A stretch of 64,000 bases of DNA, from the NCBI RefSeq assembly GCF_001262605.1, contig NZ_LGTC01000001.1, positions 62,001 to 126,000 on the forward strand, read 5' to 3'. This stretch comes from Pseudobacteroides cellulosolvens ATCC 35603 = DSM 2933. Lineage in GTDB: Bacteria > Bacillota > Clostridia > Acetivibrionales > DSM-2933. Numbering within the stretch: position 1 is the stretch's first letter; the number at the start of each line of letters is the position of its first letter. The position numbers and the translations under genes were made by a program. This document shows positions 40,928 to 50,945 of this stretch, in pieces. The notes under the pieces are model-generated. The model saw nothing but the letters and a program-made list of their open reading frames with translations. It was not told where the DNA came from and did no database searches.

Positions 40928-42079
40928 AAGAGACATATCGCGAAAGATCAGGGCAAATCTGAGATTTAAAATATCCAAGGGTGAATATATTGGTCATGCT
41001 CCATACGGCTATAAAAAGTCGGCCAGCACTAAAAACAAGCTAGTTGTCGATGCAGGCCAGGCTCCAATTGTAAAGAAGATATTTGAGATGTACAAGCAAG
41101 GTTACGGTTATTCATATATTGCAAGGTATCTTGATTTGCAAGGCTGTTCTCCGCCATCAGCAAAAAGCAGTTTACAAAATGGTAAGTCAGGCTGGAATGC
41201 TGTGGCTGTTCAGAGGATACTTTTAAATAGGGTTTATATTGGTAACACTGTCCAGGGTGTAAGTGAAAAGGTGAGTTTTAAGAGCAAGAAGACTAGACGG
41301 CTGCCCAGCATAGATGGGTAATAACTGAAAATACACATGAAGCTATAATAGATAGAAATGATTTTGAAGAGGTTCAGAAAATACGTGAAGGAAAATTGGT
41401 TAGGAGCCAGAGGCACAAAGGCAGGCCTAACCTTTTTGCTTCTGTTTTGTATTGTGGTAAATGTGGAAGCATTATGTACGCTAGAAGAAGAAATGGTACT
41501 CCAACAGCTTATGTTTGCAGCATCTATGCTAAATACGGAGCACAGAAGTGCAAAAGCCATCACGTTTATGAAGAAGATCTGTTAAATATTTTGTATGAAG
41601 AATTGAAATATGCTTCAAATGATAGAGAGATAGTGGAAAAAGTAAAAGTACTTATCAAAGACTATGTTACAAGAGAGTCAAACCTAACTAGAATTGACGA
41701 ATTGGAGGGGATTATTGAGGAAAAGATTAGGCAGCAGGATATAATGTATCTTGATAGACTAAATGGAAAAATAAGTGAACAGCAATTTATAAGAATTAAT
41801 AATGAGATTGAATCCCAAATTAATGCTGTTAAAAATGACATAATTGCCTGCAAAAACAGATTTGATACTTTTAAATTAAATGATATTGATAATTTAATTA
41901 AAAGTATTGATGTTAAAGATATTAATGTTGAAATAGTAAAATTACTTGTGGAAAAAATAATTGTGTTTGATAAAGAAGATGAGGCCGATAAAATATATGA
42001 CAAAAATAAGTTATATTTTAATGATTTGGAAAATGGCAAAAATGATGGCCTCATAGTTGTCTATTTTAATCATACCTAA
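40914..42079 (+). pseudogene. 3' part of the interrupted serine recombinase, with a frameshift
   Basis: Continues the 2808 gene: NERYARDISRKIRANLRFKI, then YIGHAPYGYKK, the recombinase domain, zinc ribbon CGKCGSIMYARRR with a later Cys pair, and a long coiled coil. The frame breaks at about 41309. One base appears missing between CCCAGC and ATAGATGG, so the first frame stops at 41321, while the next frame continues RWVITENTHEAIIDRNDFEE to 42079. The gene is therefore doubly broken: by the prophage and by the frameshift. Confidence 0.85.
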
Positions 42080-42136
42080 GGGTTTGGTAATTCATAACTG
42101 GGTTAGTGAATCTATAAAGCCAAGGAGATAAGGCAT

Positions 42137-44526
42137 ATGATTAGAAATATCTATATTGTCTTTGTTGTTGTAGTGCTGATGCTATTCCATATGGATGTCA
42201 ATGCACAAGATGCCTCAAAGGATATTAGGGTTATGGTAAGGGGAGATTTCCTCACAATGGAAGACACGCCATGCATGGAAAATGGAAACACGCTGGTTCC
42301 TATGCGTGATATATTTGAGAGTCTTGATGCTTACTTGATATGGGATAACAAGTCGCAGTCAATAACAGCCTTTAAAGGTAAAAAGACTATAAAATTAAAG
42401 GTAGGCAGTAGAGCAGCATCGGTAAACGGCAATGATTTTCCATTGGATATTCCGGTTAAGGTTATAGGTGGCAGAACAATGGTGCCGCTGAGGTTTGTTG
42501 CTGAAGTTTTGGGTGCACAGGTGGAATGGGATGATGAGGATAGGATAATTAAAATTGAAAGTGGCAAAGAAGCAACGGGAAACTCTTCCGGAAATATCTT
42601 GAACTATGGATTTGCCGCCCAAGAGGGTGAGTATACTTATATTTCTGTAATTGGCAAAGGGTTATATAGAATTAGCAAGGATGGACAGGAGAAAGAAAAG
42701 ATTTTAGGTGATGAGGTAATCAATATTAATGTCATTGATGGGTGGATCTATTTTACATATCCTGAAGATCATCTTTCAAAGGGTGAAAGAGGGCTGCTTT
42801 ATAAAATGACAACAAAAGGGGAGAACATTACAAAACTTACAGCTTTTGCAGTTCAAAGTGTACATATCATTGGAGACTGGATTTATTACATAAATAGTGA
42901 AGACAGCAAGTTATATAAAGTCAGGATTGATGGGAAAGGAATGGAATCAATATATGATAAAAATCCTATAGGAAGTTTTACAGTCAGTGACGGCTGGATA
43001 TATTTCAAGGAACAGTATGATAATGCTTTATATAAAATTAGGACAAATGGAAGTGATAAGAAGTTTTTATGTAAAGGGTTGGGGCTTGATGCACGAATAG
43101 TTGCCGAAGGAAATTGGGTTTATTATGATTCATATGGAAATATAGATGGAGTTTGTAAAGTAGATATAGATGGAAAAGAACAGCAGCAGATTATATTTGA
43201 GGTTGTAGATTCATACAATGTAGATAACGGGTATGTTTACTATAATGATTCATTTAATAATTTATATAAGGTTAGAAGTGATGGAGGCAGTAAGGTTAAG
43301 GTTGGCAGCAACATAGATCTGGATATAAATATTGCGTGTAACTGGATTTATTATAAGAATTGGGATTCAAAAGACAATGATGGCAAGGATTATAGAATAA
43401 AGTCAGACTCTACGTTAAAACAAAAGGTTATAATGGATGGACCGTTCATTGATTTAAAGGTAAATTACCTGTCAGACAAGCCAACACCAAACCCCATTAC
43501 CTTGCCTTCTCATGAGTCTAAGAAGAGTAACCTTAGTACAAGGGAAGTTGCACGTGAAAAAGATGCTGTGGCTTATATAAAAACCTTTGATGAAAATGGT
43601 AATCCTATTGCCTTTGGCAGTGGATTCAATATAGACAGCACTGGCGTAATAGTTACTAATTTTGGGATATTAAAGGGAGCCGCATCTATTAAGTGTACGC
43701 TGGCAAATAACTTAACCTTTGATGTAAAGTACATTTTAAATTATAATCCTGTAAGGGACATAGCAATTCTGCAGCTTAGCGATGCGGACAATCTGCCGGC
43801 TGCGAAGTTGGGGCTTCGGCTAAAACAGAATTGGGAGAAAAAGTTGTTGCTATTGGCAATCCTATGGAATTTCACAACACTGTTTCAACAGGGGATATCA
43901 GCGGTTTTAGAAATCTATTAGGTATAGATTATATACAAACAACAGCTTTTATCGGTTCAGGAAGCGGGGGGGGGCCTCTTTTCAACATGAAGGGTGAGGT
44001 AGTAGGTATAATGGCTTTTATGTTATCAGGTACTCAAAATATTAATTTTGCAATACCAGTAGATGATCTTAAGGAGTTGTTTCCTTCGTCTGTTTTGATG
44101 CCTGTTGAAGGTATAGGTGAGCTTGAGAGTTCTATTTTTGAAAGTGAGCCTGATGATTTCTATGACAACGCGAGTGCTGCAAGATTGGAAATGGATATGG
44201 AAGGTATGTTAAGAGATAAAAAAGATGAGGATTTTTACAAGATTGAAATTAATAAACCTTGTAAAATAATAATTACCGGAACAACAAATGTATATGATGA
44301 TAGAGCAAAAGATATCAGCATGATTTTGACGGACCAGGATGGCAATGAAATATGTAAAAGCCAGCTTCAGAATGAATTGGGTCAGGATTTTTTGGATATA
44401 AAAGCAGATATAAATAATGGAATATATTATCTCATTGTGAAAGCAGCTGATTCATTGGATGACACGGTGAGAAATGTTTATTATAAAGTGAGAATAACAG
44501 AAGGATACGAAAGCACCGGCGAATGA
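42137..44526 (+). pseudogene. Secreted stalk-domain/DUF5050/trypsin-like protein, frameshifted
   Basis: Signal peptide (residues 1-24), a copper-amine-oxidase-N-like stalk domain (TLVPMRDIFESLDAYLIWD and MVPLRFVAEVLGAQVEWD), DUF5050-type beta-propeller repeats (GWIYF, DWIYYIN, NWVYYDS) and a trypsin/HtrA-like domain from about residue 470. A pre-peptidase-like C-terminal domain follows. The first frame stops at 43921. The protease continues in the -1 frame from about 43812 (LGEKVVAIGNPMEF), implying one G missing in the run at 43809-43812. The catalytic His position reads VTNFGIL instead of TNxHV; Asp (RDIAILQL) and Ser (GSGSGGG) remain. Confidence 0.8.
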
Positions 44527-44543
44527 TAAAACCGGTGCTTTTT
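44510..44543 (+). terminator. Terminator of the 42-44 kb gene
   Basis: AAAGCACCGG (44510-44519) pairs with CCGGTGCTTT (44532-44541) over a 12-nt loop containing the stop codon, followed by T. Confidence 0.78.
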
Positions 44544-44565
44544 CATGATGCCAATCAAAGTTTGC

Positions 44566-44586
44566 AAGATCACAAGTGATCTTTTA
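44566..44586. terminator. Short hairpin between convergent genes
   Basis: AAGATCAC (44566-44573), AA, GTGATCTT (44576-44583), then TTT. The 2-nt loop must open by a base pair or two. It overlaps the 3' end of the leftward mutase gene and could terminate it. Confidence 0.45.
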
Positions 44587-45810
44587 TAGATCACTAAGAT
44601 TTTTTAGCTTTATAAAGCTATCCATCAGGGTATAACCTTCGTCTACCATTATGCCTGTCTTTGCTGCCTGAAACTCATCATAACCATTGCTGCCTGAATC
44701 TATCTGATCACTTTTTTGGTATATGAGAAATGGCACAGGTTCTGATGTATGAGTCCTTAAGGATAATGGAGTGGGGTGATCCGGAAGAACCATAATCCTG
44801 TAATCGGGGTATTTTTCCAGTCCTTTTAAAAGTGTTCCCACTACCAATTCATCAATTAGTTCGATAGACTTGACTTTATTCTCAATTTCATGTCTGTGAC
44901 CACATTCATCAGGTGCTTCCAGATGAACATAAACAAAGTCCTTTCCACTGTCAATTTCCTTTAATGCAGCCTCTGCCTTGCCGAGGAAGTTTGTGTGAAC
45001 ATTGCCGGTTGCTCCTTCAACATCAATGGAATCAAGACCTGCACATATTCCTATACCCTTAATTAGGTCAACTGCAGATATCACTGACCCGGTTATTTTG
45101 TACTTGTCATTGAAACTTGAAAGAGCAGGTTTTTTACCTTCGCCCCATATCCAGATTGAATTGGCTGGTCTTAGTCCTTTAGCAATTCTCTCCAAATTCA
45201 CAGGATGGTCTTTTAAAATGTTGTAGCTTTCAACCATCATTTTTTCAACCATTTTACTGTACGGCCCTTGTGGCATGTACTCGGTTATTTTCCTGTCTAA
45301 TATGTCATGAGGAGGAGTCAATTTAAACTCCAATGAGCCGTTATTCCAAACCATACAATGACGATAGCTTATACCGCCAAAAAATGTAATGTCTGATGTA
45401 CCGAAATGACGTTGAATTTCCGCTATCAGTTCATGAGCTTCTTTGGTTGAAATTTCGTCAGAACTGTAGTCTATCATTGTTTTTTCAGAATACTCTTCCC
45501 CGTCGGAAAGCGTAACAAGGTTGCATCTGAATGTAACATCAGTATCCTTTAACTGAATACCCATGCTTACAGCTTCTAGCGGTGAACGTCCTGAGTAGTA
45601 AATCTTTGGATTATATCCCATAACAGAGAGGTTTGCTGCATCACTTCCCGGAGGTATTCCGTCAGGTACTGTCTTAACCATTCCAAGTCTTCCTTTTTGT
45701 GCAAGCTTGTCAATGTTGGGTTTCTTAGCCTTTTCCAAAGGTGTCAAATTATCCAATTCAGGCATGCGGTAGTCTGCCATACCATCTCCAAGTACAACAA
45801 TATATTTCAT
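44584..45810 (-). CDS. apgM: Cofactor-independent phosphoglycerate mutase, archaeal type
   Basis: 408 residues interconverting 3- and 2-phosphoglycerate in glycolysis. Alkaline-phosphatase-superfamily motifs: YIVVLGDGMADY at the N-terminus (metal ligand Asp), PPGSDAANLSVMGY (nucleophilic Ser), and late DECGHRHEIENK and MVLPDHPTP (metal ligands). Cytosolic. It stands alone on the minus strand between convergent and divergent host genes. Confidence 0.93.
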   Translation of the reverse strand: MKYIVVLGDGMADYRMPELDNLTPLEKAKKPNIDKLAQKGRLGMVKTVPDGIPPGSDAANLSVMGYNPKIYYSGRSPLEAVSMGIQLKDTDVTFRCNLVTLSDGEEYSEKTMIDYSSDEISTKEAHELIAEIQRHFGTSDITFFGGISYRHCMVWNNGSLEFKLTPPHDILDRKITEYMPQGPYSKMVEKMMVESYNILKDHPVNLERIAKGLRPANSIWIWGEGKKPALSSFNDKYKITGSVISAVDLIKGIGICAGLDSIDVEGATGNVHTNFLGKAEAALKEIDSGKDFVYVHLEAPDECGHRHEIENKVKSIELIDELVVGTLLKGLEKYPDYRIMVLPDHPTPLSLRTHTSEPVPFLIYQKSDQIDSGSNGYDEFQAAKTGIMVDEGYTLMDSFIKLKNLSDL

Positions 45811-45965
45811 AAAAATCGTTCCTTTTCGTTATTTATTTATATTCTTATATTGCGTTAAATCTGTAGTAATATATAATATAAGGCTTACAGAAAATAATTA
45901 TATATCATAATTTTAAAAAATTCCATATTTAAATATGAATGAACTTTATTAATCTTGAAGTCAGG

Positions 45966-45994
45966 TTGAGAGATTGGGAATAATATCATATAAT
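45966..45994 (+). promoter_or_regulatory. Promoter for the flavodoxin-like/TcdA genes
   Basis: TTGAGA (45966-45971), 17-nt spacer, TATAAT (45989-45994), 42 bases before the next start. The rest of 45811-46035 is AT-rich without other clear signals. Confidence 0.65.
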
Positions 45995-46035
45995 AATACA
46001 TAATATAAAAATTCATAAGGCTGAGGTGCGAGAAT

Positions 46036-46634
46036 ATGTTGATTTTAGGTTTAAACGGGAGTCCGAATAAAGATGGTAATACAAAATTTCTGCTTGGGAA
46101 GGTTTTGGAAAAGGCAGCTGAATTAGGTGCAAAGACGGAAATACTTGAAGTGCCGGAGCTGTTACAGTCTGCAAAACACAGTTTTTGCAGTGTTTGCTCA
46201 AATCCATGCTCAGGAGCTTGCTATAAAGGTACAAAGCTGGAAGAAGCTTTTGAACTTATGAAAAAGGCAGACGGATTGGTTTTGGGAAGCCCTGTTTATT
46301 TTGGAACAGTAACCGGACAATTGAAAGCTTTTTTTGATAAGACAAGAAAATTAAGGGGCGAAAAGGCCTTTTACAATAAAATTGCGGCAGGGGTAACGGT
46401 TGCTACATCAAAATATGGTGGACAGGAAACTACAATGAAGGCTTTGCATGACATTATGCTGGTTCATGGAATGACTATTGTAGCTGATGGTTATTGTGAG
46501 GATGACTGCGGTCATCATGGTGTTTGTGCCCATAGGCCTGCCAGGATGATGATTTTGCCATTAAAAGAGCATCCATACTTGCAAAACGTATTGTAGAGGT
46601 TTGCGGAGCTACAAAGGTATTAAGGAAAGGATAG
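46036..46634 (+). pseudogene. Flavodoxin-family NAD(P)H-dependent FMN reductase, frameshifted near its 3' end
   Basis: GLNGSPNKDGNTKFLL (FMN phosphate loop), a Cys-rich insert (CSVCSNPCSGAC) and GSPVYFGTVTGQLKAFFDKT identify an iron-sulfur-flavoprotein-like or FMN reductase. The open frame stops at 46596. From 46542 the -1 frame reads QDDDFAIKRASILAKRIVE and VCGATKVLRKG to a stop at 46634, which is the normal family C-terminus. One C seems missing after CCTGCC. Either a real inactivating mutation, with the core domain intact, or a sequencing error. Confidence 0.82.
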
Positions 46635-46643
46635 TTTAAATAA

Positions 46644-47411
46644 ATGTTACATGAGTTTTCAAGAACAGAGTTATTGATCGGGAAGGAAGCATTAAAAAAG
46701 CTTGCTGATTCAAAGGTGGCGATTTTTGGCATAGGCGGAGTAGGTACTTATGCTGTTGAAGGTTTGGCTCGGGCAGGAGTTGGAAAGTTTGTGCTTGTGG
46801 ATGATGATTGTATTTGTCTTACAAATATAAACAGGCAGCTTCATGCAACAAGAAAAACAGTGGGAAAGCCTAAAGTTGATGTCATGAAGGAAAGGATACT
46901 GGATATTAATCCAAAAGCCGAGGTTATTACACACCAGATGTTTTATCTTCCCGAAAGCTCTGATAAACTGATATTTGATGACTATGATTATATCGTAGAT
47001 GCCATTGACACTGTTTCTGGAAAGATAGATCTTGTTGTAAAGGCTAAAAAAACGGGTATACCTATAATAAGCAGTATGGGTGCAGGTAACAAGATGGATC
47101 CTACAAGATTTGAAGTGACTGATTTATTCAGCACTTCAGTCTGCCCCCTTGCAAAGGTTATGAGATATGAACTTAAAAGGCGGGATGTATCTTCACTTAA
47201 AGTTGTTTATTCCAGGGAAGTACCGATTAAACCACAAGAAACAGAAGAATCAAGCTGTGCTGTGGGCTGTATATGCCCAAAAGGAACTACCAGAAAGTGT
47301 ACAAGCCGTCACCAGATACCTGGAAGCATATCCTTTGTGCCTTCTGTGGTAGGGCTTATTATAGCAGGGGAAGTAATTAAGGATCTTATAGGCTATACTT
47401 ATTCCAATTAA
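46644..47411 (+). CDS. tcdA: tRNA threonylcarbamoyladenosine dehydratase
   Basis: 255 residues, E1-like ThiF/MoeB fold. GIGGVGTYAVEGLARAGVG is the ATP loop, LTNINRQLHAT the Arg-containing motif, and VDAIDTVSGK the catalytic-region Asp. C-terminal Cys motif (SSCAVGCICPKGTTRKC). It forms cyclic t6A at position 37 of ANN-decoding tRNAs. 9 bases after the flavodoxin-like gene. Confidence 0.9.
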   Translation: MLHEFSRTELLIGKEALKKLADSKVAIFGIGGVGTYAVEGLARAGVGKFVLVDDDCICLTNINRQLHATRKTVGKPKVDVMKERILDINPKAEVITHQMFYLPESSDKLIFDDYDYIVDAIDTVSGKIDLVVKAKKTGIPIISSMGAGNKMDPTRFEVTDLFSTSVCPLAKVMRYELKRRDVSSLKVVYSREVPIKPQETEESSCAVGCICPKGTTRKCTSRHQIPGSISFVPSVVGLIIAGEVIKDLIGYTYSN

Positions 47412-47433
47412 TAATTTTAGGAAGTGGTAATTT

Positions 47434-48099
47434 ATGTTTGATAAAAGAGTGCTAATATTTACAGGTCATTTTGGCAGCGGCAAAACCGAGGTGGCTGTTA
47501 ACTGTGCAATGAAGCTGGCAGAACAATATAAAACTGCTATTATGGATTTTGATATAGTTAACCCATATTTCAGGACTGCGGATGCTAAAGAAGTATTAAA
47601 AGAAAATGGAATCAATATTGTTACTTCTGTTTATGCCAATACAAATGTCGATGTTCCTGCTGTACCAGCAGAGGTTAATTCGCTTTTTATAAATAAGGAC
47701 CAGAAGGTGGTTTTGGACGTTGGTGGTGACGATATTGGAGCAAGGGCACTATCCGCCTTTAAGGAGCAAATACAAAATGATGAGCATGAAATGTATTTTG
47801 TAATTAATGTTAGAAGGCCTATGACGGACAGTGCAGAGAAAATAGAGGAAGTTATAAATGAAATACAGTTAAGCTCAAGGCTTAAGGTAACATCACTTAT
47901 CAATAATACAAATATATTAAAAAGCTCTACAGGTGATGAAATCATTGAGGGCCAAAAAATAATTCAAAAAGTTTCGTCAAAGCTTGGAATTCCTATTGCT
48001 TTTACGTCAGGTTTTTACGATATATTAAATAGAGTAAGAGGAAAAATAGCAGGTGAAGTTCTGGAGATGGAAAAGTTTATTAAGCTGCCTTGGGACTAA
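47434..48099 (+). CDS. P-loop ATPase, MinD/Mrp-like
   Basis: 221 residues: GHFGSGKTEVAVN (Walker A), DFDIVNPYFRTAD (switch/Asp), VVLDVGGDDIGARAL (Walker B-like). Belongs to the SIMIBI P-loop group, often found next to 2-oxoacid oxidoreductase genes. The partner or client is unknown; possibly cofactor insertion. Confidence 0.75.
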   Translation: MFDKRVLIFTGHFGSGKTEVAVNCAMKLAEQYKTAIMDFDIVNPYFRTADAKEVLKENGINIVTSVYANTNVDVPAVPAEVNSLFINKDQKVVLDVGGDDIGARALSAFKEQIQNDEHEMYFVINVRRPMTDSAEKIEEVINEIQLSSRLKVTSLINNTNILKSSTGDEIIEGQKIIQKVSSKLGIPIAFTSGFYDILNRVRGKIAGEVLEMEKFIKLPWD

Positions 48100-48143
48100 A
48101 CTTTCTTATTATCCGGAAATTATGAAAGGTATGGTTATATCTT

Positions 48144-48839
48144 ATGAATAAAGAATTGCTTGGAAAGTATTTGAAGGTAGGTAGTATAATCAAGACAAAA
48201 ATAGATGCCAGTCCTGCATGGATTACTAATATTGTATATTCAATAAGCGATGACTTTATTCAAGTTAATATAGGTTTGGAAAAAAATTATATAGAAAACT
48301 TAATCATGATTGGTGACACGGTTAAGTGTAAGTATACATCTAATGAGATTGAAATTATGTTTATAGGCTGGGTAACAAAGATTCATATGGATAATCCCCA
48401 AAGAATAACAATAAAGGTCCACCAGTTGAATGTTTTTGATAATAAGAGGGATTATGCCAGGTATGATGTATATTTAAGTGCTGTTATAAGAAAAGACAGA
48501 GAGAATAAAAATGGGGTATTTGCCATACTGACCAATATCAGTAAAGCAGGTGCAGCCTTTATCGTGAGGGAAAGTATAGATTTAGATCAGGATTATTTAA
48601 AAGATAGTATCTTATATTTTGAGGTTAATTTAACCCGGGAAAGGACTTTTACTTTTGAGGGTAGTTTTGTAAGATGCGATATAAAAGAAAAAGGCATAGA
48701 ATATGGTGTTAAGTATGATTATATTGAACCCCTGAGCATAATATTACTGGAAGAGTTCTTAACTGAGCTTGCAAATGAGGATAAAGAGTTTTATAATAAA
48801 CGGAGTGGATTTTGGTCTAAAAATAGTAAAATGAAGTAG
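48144..48839 (+). CDS. PilZ-domain protein (YcgR-type c-di-GMP effector)
   Basis: 231 residues. The N-terminal YcgR-like domain is followed by PilZ at about residue 100, with KRDYARYDVYL (RxxxR) and NISKAGAAFIV (N/DxSxxG), the c-di-GMP-binding residues. Likely a cyclic-di-GMP receptor, though its target is unclear. Position just upstream of the oxidoreductase may be operon-neutral. Confidence 0.82.
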   Translation: MNKELLGKYLKVGSIIKTKIDASPAWITNIVYSISDDFIQVNIGLEKNYIENLIMIGDTVKCKYTSNEIEIMFIGWVTKIHMDNPQRITIKVHQLNVFDNKRDYARYDVYLSAVIRKDRENKNGVFAILTNISKAGAAFIVRESIDLDQDYLKDSILYFEVNLTRERTFTFEGSFVRCDIKEKGIEYGVKYDYIEPLSIILLEEFLTELANEDKEFYNKRSGFWSKNSKMK

Positions 48840-48848
48840 GGGGGTATT

Positions 48849-49055
48849 ATGGCTAAGGTAAAATTTAATGAAGAAAAATGTAAGGGATGCAAGTTGTGCG
48901 TTGAAGTGTGTCCCAAAAAAATAATTGTAATTAACAGCGATAAACTAAATACCAAAGGGTTTCATCCTGCAGGCGTAAAAGAAATGGATAAATGTATCGG
49001 ATGTGCATTTTGTGCTACCATTTGTCCTGATGTAGTTATCGAGGTGGAAAAGTAA
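48849..49055 (+). CDS. 2-oxoacid:ferredoxin oxidoreductase, ferredoxin (delta) subunit
   Basis: 68 residues with two 4Fe-4S motifs: CKGCKLCVEVCP and CIGCAFCATICP. The first gene of a four-subunit complex (delta, alpha, beta, gamma) of the VOR/KOR class. It passes electrons from the TPP centre to ferredoxin. GGGGGT box before ATG. Confidence 0.92.
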   Translation: MAKVKFNEEKCKGCKLCVEVCPKKIIVINSDKLNTKGFHPAGVKEMDKCIGCAFCATICPDVVIEVEK

Positions 49056-49110
49056 AAGGTTATCAAAATTGCCTTGATATTTTTTATTTTTAGAAAGGGG
49101 GATATATTTA

Positions 49111-50169
49111 ATGGGAGAAAAAATTCTAATGAAAGGAAACGAAGTAATAGGCGAAGCAGCGTTAAGAGCCGGATGCAGACATTACTTCGGTTATCCGATT
49201 ACTCCACAGACAGAAATAGCTCACTATATGGCAAAGAGAATGCCGCAGGAAGGCGGAACTTTTTTGCAGGCTGAGAGTGAGGTTGCTGCTATAAATATGG
49301 TTTACGGTGCTGCAAGTGCAGGTGTGAGGGTTATGACCTCATCATCAAGTCCAGGTATAAGTCTCAAGCAGGAAGGGATTTCATATGCATCGTGTGCGGA
49401 GCTGCCTGCTGTTGTAGTAAATATAGTTCGTACCGGACCAGGTCTTGGAGGAATATTACCGGCACAGTGTGATTACTTTCAAGCTGTTAAGGGGGGCGGA
49501 CACGGCGACTATAAGATGGTAGTTCTGGCACCATGCAGCGTTCAGGAGCTTTACGAGCTTACAGTTGAAGCTTTTAACATAGCCGATAGGTACAGAATTC
49601 TGGCCATGATAATGGGAGACGGTATACTTGGCCAGATGATGGAACCTGTGGAGTTTAGAGACAGTGAAGAAATAATAAAAGTTGATAAGAATTGGGCTAC
49701 TAACGGGACCAATATGTCTAGGGAGAACAATGTTATCACTTCAATTTATATTGATCCTGAGAAGATGGAGAATCATAATTTAAAGCTTCAGGCCAAGTAT
49801 AAAGAAATAGAATCAAAAGAGATCAGAGTTGAAACTTATAATTGCGAAAATGCAGATATAATTGTTTCAGCTTTCGGAACAGTTGCCAGAATTATAAAAA
49901 ATGTTATTACAATGGCAGAGAAAGAAGGAATTAAAGTAGGCCTCATAAGACCTATTACACTGTGGCCTTTCCCTGTCAGCGAATTCCAGAAATATGCGGA
50001 AGTACCAAAAGCTTTCCTGACAGTAGAAATGAACGCAGGGCAGATGGTAGAGGACGTGCGTATGGCGGTAAATGGTAAGAGAGAGGTTCATTTTTACGGA
50101 AGAATGGGTGGTATGATACCAACTCAGCAGGATATTCTAAATAAGATTAAGGAAATATTAAAGGGTTGA
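49111..50169 (+). CDS. 2-oxoacid:ferredoxin oxidoreductase, alpha subunit (VorB-like)
   Basis: 352 residues. MKGNEVIGEAALRAGCRHYF, FGYPITPQTEIAHYM (substrate/YPITPxxE motif), EVAAINMVYGAASAGVRVMT. Oxidatively decarboxylates a branched-chain or 2-oxoglutarate-like oxoacid with CoA. Substrate choice between VOR and KOR cannot be set from sequence alone. Confidence 0.92.
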   Translation: MGEKILMKGNEVIGEAALRAGCRHYFGYPITPQTEIAHYMAKRMPQEGGTFLQAESEVAAINMVYGAASAGVRVMTSSSSPGISLKQEGISYASCAELPAVVVNIVRTGPGLGGILPAQCDYFQAVKGGGHGDYKMVVLAPCSVQELYELTVEAFNIADRYRILAMIMGDGILGQMMEPVEFRDSEEIIKVDKNWATNGTNMSRENNVITSIYIDPEKMENHNLKLQAKYKEIESKEIRVETYNCENADIIVSAFGTVARIIKNVITMAEKEGIKVGLIRPITLWPFPVSEFQKYAEVPKAFLTVEMNAGQMVEDVRMAVNGKREVHFYGRMGGMIPTQQDILNKIKEILKG

Positions 50170-50194
50170 TTTGAATTTTGGGAGGGAAATTAAG

Positions 50195-50941
50195 ATGCCT
50201 ATAGTTTTTGAAAGACCTCATGCATTAAAAGACGTATCGATGCATTATTGTCCCGGATGTACTCACGGTATCGTTCATAGACTTATTGCAGAAGTTATAG
50301 ATGAGCTTCAAATAGAGGGAAAAACCATTGGAATTTCGCCTGTTGGGTGTACCTACAATAATTATGAATATTTTAATTGCGATATGGTACAGGCGGCACA
50401 TGGACGTGCTCCTGCAGTTGGAACAGGGGTTAAGAGAGCTAACCCGGAAAATGTTGTTTTTACCTATCAGGGAGATGGAGATTTAGCAGCAATTGGTACT
50501 GCGGAGATAGTACATGCTGCAGCAAGAGGAGAAAAGATTACTACTATATTTGTTAATAATGCCATTTATGGAATGACATCTGGCCAAATGGCCCCAACTA
50601 CCCTTATTAATCAGGTAACAATGACTACACCATTTGGAAGAAGTGCAGAAGCACACGGTTTTCCGATAAAAGTGTGTGAAATGCTGTCAAGCCTTGAAGG
50701 TGCAGTATATTTGGAAAGAGTAGCTGTAAATGACATAAAAAACATAAAGAATGCTAAACAGGCAATTAAAAAAGCATTTCAGGTCCAGATTGCAAAGAAG
50801 GGTTTTTCACTTGTTGAGATCCTTTCAACTTGTCCTACAAACTGGGGACTAAACCCCATTGAGGCTATAAAATGGCTTCAGGATAATATGATGCCGCATT
50901 ATCCTTTGGGTAATTTCAAGGGAAAGGATCTGGAGGTGTAG
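50195..50941 (+). CDS. 2-oxoacid:ferredoxin oxidoreductase, beta subunit
   Basis: 248 residues, TPP-binding: YCPGCTHGIVHRLIAEV, then QGDGDLAAIGTAEIVHAA (GDG...N motif) with NNAIYGMTSGQMAPTT. ATG 50195 follows GGGAGGG; an in-frame TTG at 50171 overlaps the box region and is less likely. Confidence 0.93.
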   Translation: MPIVFERPHALKDVSMHYCPGCTHGIVHRLIAEVIDELQIEGKTIGISPVGCTYNNYEYFNCDMVQAAHGRAPAVGTGVKRANPENVVFTYQGDGDLAAIGTAEIVHAAARGEKITTIFVNNAIYGMTSGQMAPTTLINQVTMTTPFGRSAEAHGFPIKVCEMLSSLEGAVYLERVAVNDIKNIKNAKQAIKKAFQVQIAKKGFSLVEILSTCPTNWGLNPIEAIKWLQDNMMPHYPLGNFKGKDLEV

Positions 50942-50945
50942 GATA

